From positions 1,116,001 through 1,180,000 of the forward strand of contig NZ_JAMBOM010000001.1 in assembly GCF_023715615.1 (NCBI RefSeq): 64,000 nt of DNA, in the 5' to 3' direction. The notes under the pieces are model-generated. The model was not told where the DNA came from, made no database searches, and saw only the letters and a list, made by a program, of their open reading frames with translations. This document shows, piece after piece, positions 62,276-64,000 of this stretch (position 1 is its first letter; the number at the start of each line of letters is the position of its first letter). The position numbers and the translations under genes are program-made. Source of the DNA: Sporosarcina aquimarina. GTDB lineage: Bacteria; Bacillota; Bacilli; Bacillales_A; Planococcaceae.

Positions 62276-62284
62276 TGCTATAAT
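62276..62284 (+). promoter_or_regulatory. Extended -10 promoter of lepA
   Basis: TGCTATAAT: TG, one base, perfect TATAAT (62279-62284); -35 weak (GTAACA, 62255-62260, 18-base spacer). Confidence 0.6.
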
Positions 62285-62313
62285 TCATACTAGCCGAATT
62301 AGGAGTGAGAATT

Positions 62314-64000
62314 ATGATGAATCATCAACAGAAATTAGACCGACAGAAAAATATACGCAACTTTTCAATTATAGCTCATATCGATCACGGGAAATCTACG
62401 CTCGCAGATCGAATACTTGAAAAAACCGAAACCATTACTGCTCGTGAAATGAAATCACAAACGTTGGATTCAATGGATCTCGAAAGGGAACGTGGGATCA
62501 CGATTAAATTGAATGCAGTACAGATTTCTTATACTGCAAAGAGTGGTGAAGAGTACACGTTCCATTTAATCGATACTCCAGGGCACGTCGATTTCACGTA
62601 CGAGGTGTCTCGAAGTCTTGCAGCGTGCGAGGGTGCGATACTCGTAGTGGATGCAGCACAGGGAATTGAAGCACAAACCTTAGCAAACGTTTACTTAGCG
62701 TTAGATAATGATCTTGAAATCTTACCTGTAATCAATAAGATTGACCTGCCAGCGGCGGATCCAGAGCGTGTGAAAGACGAAATCGAAAATGTAATCGGCA
62801 TCGATGCATCAGAAGCAGTCTTGGCATCAGCAAAAGCAGGAATCGGGATTGAAGAAATCTTGGAACAAATCGTTGAAAAAGTTCCGGCTCCAACAGGAGA
62901 TCCAAGTGCCCCACTAAAGGCATTGATATTCGACTCCCATTATGATCAGTACAAAGGTGTCATCGTTAACATCCGAATCATGGAAGGCACCGTTAAACCA
63001 GGAGATACAATTCGCATGATGGCAACTGGGAAAGAATTTGAAGTTGTCGATCTGGGTGTTTTCACTCCAAAAATCTCACCACGGGATGAATTGACAGTTG
63101 GGGATGTTGGTTATTTGTCAGCTGCTATTAAAACAGTAGGGGATACGCGCGTTGGAGATACGATAACACTTGCTGAAAACCCTGCTGAGGAGGCATTGGA
63201 AGGGTACCGTAAGATGAATCCAATGGTATTCTGCGGCTTATATCCGATAGATACTTCCAAGTATAATGATTTAAGAGAAGCGCTCGAGAAGCTTGAACTT
63301 AACGACTCTGCTTTGGAATACGAAGCGGAAACTTCTCAAGCTCTCGGTTTCGGATATCGTTGTGGCTTCTTAGGGCTTCTCCACATGGAAATCATTCAAG
63401 AACGGATTGAGAGAGAATTCAATATCGACTTAATCACAACGGCACCAAGCGTAATTTACAATGTCGTCTTGACGGATGGTAGTGAAATGAAAGTCGACAA
63501 TCCGTCAATGATGCCGGATGCACAAAAAACGGAATACGTGGAAGAGCCTTACGTTAAAGCATCTATCATGGTGCCAAACGATTATGTTGGTGCTGTTATG
63601 GAGCTTTGTCAGAAAAAACGAGGTAATTTCCTTACAATGGACTATATGGATTCTTCCCGTGTTAACATTTTGTATGAACTACCACTAGCGGAGATTGTTT
63701 ATGACTTCTTTGATCAGTTAAAATCGGGTACTAAAGGATATGCATCCTTAGATTATGAATTAATCGGTTATAAGAAATCCAAACTCAATAAGATGGACAT
63801 CTTATTGAATGGCGAGACTGTCGATGCGCTTAGCTTTATCGTTCATCGTGATTTCGCATACGATCGTGGGAAAGCGATTGTTGAGAAGTTGAGATCCTTG
63901 ATCCCGCGTCAGCAATTCGAAGTTCCAGTACAAGCTGCAATCGGACAGAAAATCATTGCACGGTCAACGATTAAGTCAATGGGTAAAAATGTACTTGCGA
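62314..64000 (+). CDS. lepA: Elongation factor 4 (LepA), 3' end missing
   Basis: Translation factor that back-translocates ribosomes. 562 full codons are present and the frame is open to the edge; about 45 residues are missing (family about 607-612). Visible: [16 protein letters not shown] (G1), [10 protein letters not shown] (G2), DTPGHVDF (G3), NKIDLP (G4), [10 protein letters not shown] (G5), and the LepA-specific [20 protein letters not shown] 62314 lies eight bases after AGGAG. Confidence 0.96.
   Translation, partial: MMNHQQKLDRQKNIRNFSIIAHIDHGKSTLADRILEKTETITAREMKSQTLDSMDLERERGITIKLNAVQISYTAKSGEEYTFHLIDTPGHVDFTYEVSRSLAACEGAILVVDAAQGIEAQTLANVYLALDNDLEILPVINKIDLPAADPERVKDEIENVIGIDASEAVLASAKAGIGIEEILEQIVEKVPAPTGDPSAPLKALIFDSHYDQYKGVIVNIRIMEGTVKPGDTIRMMATGKEFEVVDLGVFTPKISPRDELTVGDVGYLSAAIKTVGDTRVGDTITLAENPAEEALEGYRKMNPMVFCGLYPIDTSKYNDLREALEKLELNDSALEYEAETSQALGFGYRCGFLGLLHMEIIQERIEREFNIDLITTAPSVIYNVVLTDGSEMKVDNPSMMPDAQKTEYVEEPYVKASIMVPNDYVGAVMELCQKKRGNFLTMDYMDSSRVNILYELPLAEIVYDFFDQLKSGTKGYASLDYELIGYKKSKLNKMDILLNGETVDALSFIVHRDFAYDRGKAIVEKLRSLIPRQQFEVPVQAAIGQKIIARSTIKSMGKNVLA

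Overview
The window is a stretch of core chromosome from a low-to-mid-GC, endospore-forming Firmicute of the order Bacillales. Gene order closely follows two Bacillus subtilis neighbourhoods (cca-birA-panBCD-dinG-tseB-aspB-asnS-dnaD-nth-ypoC-ponA-recU, and yqeG-yqeH-aroE-yhbY-nadD-yqeK-rsfS-yqeM-comEABC-holA-rpsT-gpr-spoIIP-lepA). sigK, gpr and spoIIP show it sporulates; comEA/EB/EC show a DNA-uptake machine; cheX suggests chemotaxis. A Planococcaceae (Sporosarcina-like) host is my best inference, not something the sequence proves.

Layout. 1-4.3 kb: the 3' part of cca, then birA and the pantothenate genes panBCD. The panB leader carries two copies of a hairpin matching the pan RNA motif, followed by an intrinsic terminator. 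4.5-12.1 kb: dinG, tseB, aspB, asnS, dnaD, nth, ypoC. 12.2-15.6 kb, minus strand: recU-ponA. 15.7-23.7 kb: yppE-mrfA-mrfB (DNA repair), gpsB, RNase P RNA, an rRNA methyltransferase and a second DinG-type helicase. 23.7-24.6 kb: the only clearly accessory segment, a decayed IS1182-like element with its transposase halves in opposite orientations, bounded by two similar terminator hairpins. 24.6-34 kb: cheX, a double dynamin-like GTPase, rhodanese, phosphoesterase, RNase H-like protein, cold-shock protein, HD hydrolase, niaR and rarA. 34-40 kb: cymR, cysteine desulfurase, mnmA, TPR protein, recD2 (sulfur/tRNA thiolation, then DNA repair). 40-48.8 kb: T-box-controlled alaS, ireB-ruvX-yrzB, mltG, trmR, udk, greA, yrrS, mtnN, and a strongly initiated 26-codon membrane peptide. 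48.9-64 kb: sigK (minus), then ribosome-assembly and NAD genes, competence genes, holA, rpsT, sporulation genes and the start of lepA, which runs off the window.

Most genes are housekeeping and intact. No CRISPR array, toxin-antitoxin pair, phage module, restriction system or tRNA gene was recognised. The most rewarding parts are RNA-level and small-scale: the tandem pan motif with a possible antiterminator, a CTG start that gives ComEA its membrane anchor, a spoIIP ribosome-binding site inside a GC hairpin, an rnpB promoter inside the gpsB terminator loop, and the rearranged IS remnant. I found no convincing large undescribed system.
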